A DNA stretch of 64,000 nucleotides from Nilaparvata lugens (lineage: Eukaryota > Arthropoda > Insecta > Hemiptera > Delphacidae), in NCBI RefSeq assembly GCF_014356525.2, contig NC_052507.1, forward strand, positions 46,051,992-46,115,991, written 5' to 3'. Position 1 is the stretch's first letter. Every line of letters begins with the position of its first letter. The notes beneath the pieces were generated by a model, which searched no databases, was not told where the DNA came from, and saw only the letters and a program-made list of their open reading frames with translations. Positions 63,361 to 64,000 of this stretch are shown in pieces. The position numbers and the translations under genes are program-made.

Positions 63361-64000
63361 CAGTATATTTTTATTAAATATACTTCCTTATGAAAGTTTA
63401 GAACTGACATGTAGGAAAGGCTCTAATTAATCTTTCTCTTCCTTGTATTATTTAGGAAATTTATTCACCCAATTTTTCTTTTTCTCTTATTTGTATTTTT
63501 TTGGGAAACTCATTTATCCATTATCCATCTTGATCGTCTTTGTATTGTAATCTTGAAATGTTTGTACTTATTATACAGTCTTCAAATTCTGAAATTATTT
63601 AAAAAATAAATGGTTCAATTTAGAACATGCTGAAATCTAATCTTATGTATAAATTCTTTTGTTATAATAATAAAACTTAAAAATTTGAAAGTATTAATGA
63701 ATTGTGTTGTGTCGCCATATATATGAGATGTTCAATATAAATTAAAGTTAACTTGAATAATGTTTTCATTAAATAAAAACGTCTTGTCATATTATTAATT
63801 GAAATGAGTTAAAGGTTAAAATTTCTCTAAAGTTTTTGTAATTGATGTCTTTTTCTAAATTAAAAAAAAAACTGTTTGTTCTATAAATTTTGATATGATT
63901 GATTATCGTTTGAAATGGATGCTGGAGTGTATGTAGAATTTTTAGTGGGGTTTGTTGATTAGAATTTTGCTGGTATGTGATTGTTTTTTGATATGGAAAC
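63361..64000. other. Sequence beyond copy C
   Basis: AT-rich sequence with no homology to the copy B 3' region and no supported gene. It may be host sequence or the unrelated remainder of a longer element. Confidence 0.35.

Overview
This is an AT-rich insect nuclear window, with spliced genes, TATA boxes and poly(A) signals. The two cuticular protein genes carry the AAPAY/HAPAAY low-complexity style common in Hemiptera. The repeat landscape makes me think of a planthopper such as Nilaparvata, but that is an inference from style and not a match I could run. Only two host genes can be supported. Both are on the minus strand: cuticular protein gene 1 (exons at 8017-8025 and 3230-3721) and cuticular protein gene 2 (exons at 18785-18796 and 16280-16915). 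Each has a TATA box, a 3-4 codon first exon, a phase-0 intron that splits the signal peptide, and one coding exon. They share an almost identical central block and are tandem paralogues that probably build chitinous cuticle.

Nearly everything else is transposon sequence or its remains. The left part (1-31 kb) holds a 1.07-kb MITE, a fold-back element with (GT)n/(CA)n inside the gene 1 intron, a 5'-truncated non-LTR retrotransposon reverse transcriptase with one stop, several near-perfect hairpins, and copies of a small repeat family (called R here). One R copy is the apparent seed of a 780-bp TTTAAATG/TTTATATG minisatellite.

The middle part (31.8-48.5 kb) is a nest of DNA transposons: two inverted copies of a non-autonomous hAT element (31804-34550 and 46060-48467), a broken 3.0-kb piggyBac (36561-39563), and a 4.38-kb hAT-type shell (40109-44491) with two further inverted-repeat elements inside it. 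The second hAT copy interrupts a minus-strand gag-like pseudogene (45.0-50.4 kb).

The right part (50.7-63.4 kb) is a tandem set of three related Ty3/gypsy-type LTR retrotransposon copies. Copy A is gag-only and truncated. Copy B has gag-protease-RT-RNase H-integrase with several frameshifts. Copy C has lost most of pol but keeps an open gag-integrase remnant ORF. Copy C looks like a recombinant of the A and B types, with a 76-bp gag patch at the switch point.

I found no RNA genes, no CRISPR array and no clear new multi-gene system. The most interesting observations are the mosaic copy C, the piggyBac start codon that seems to be assembled by splicing, and the higher-order structure inside the simple repeats.
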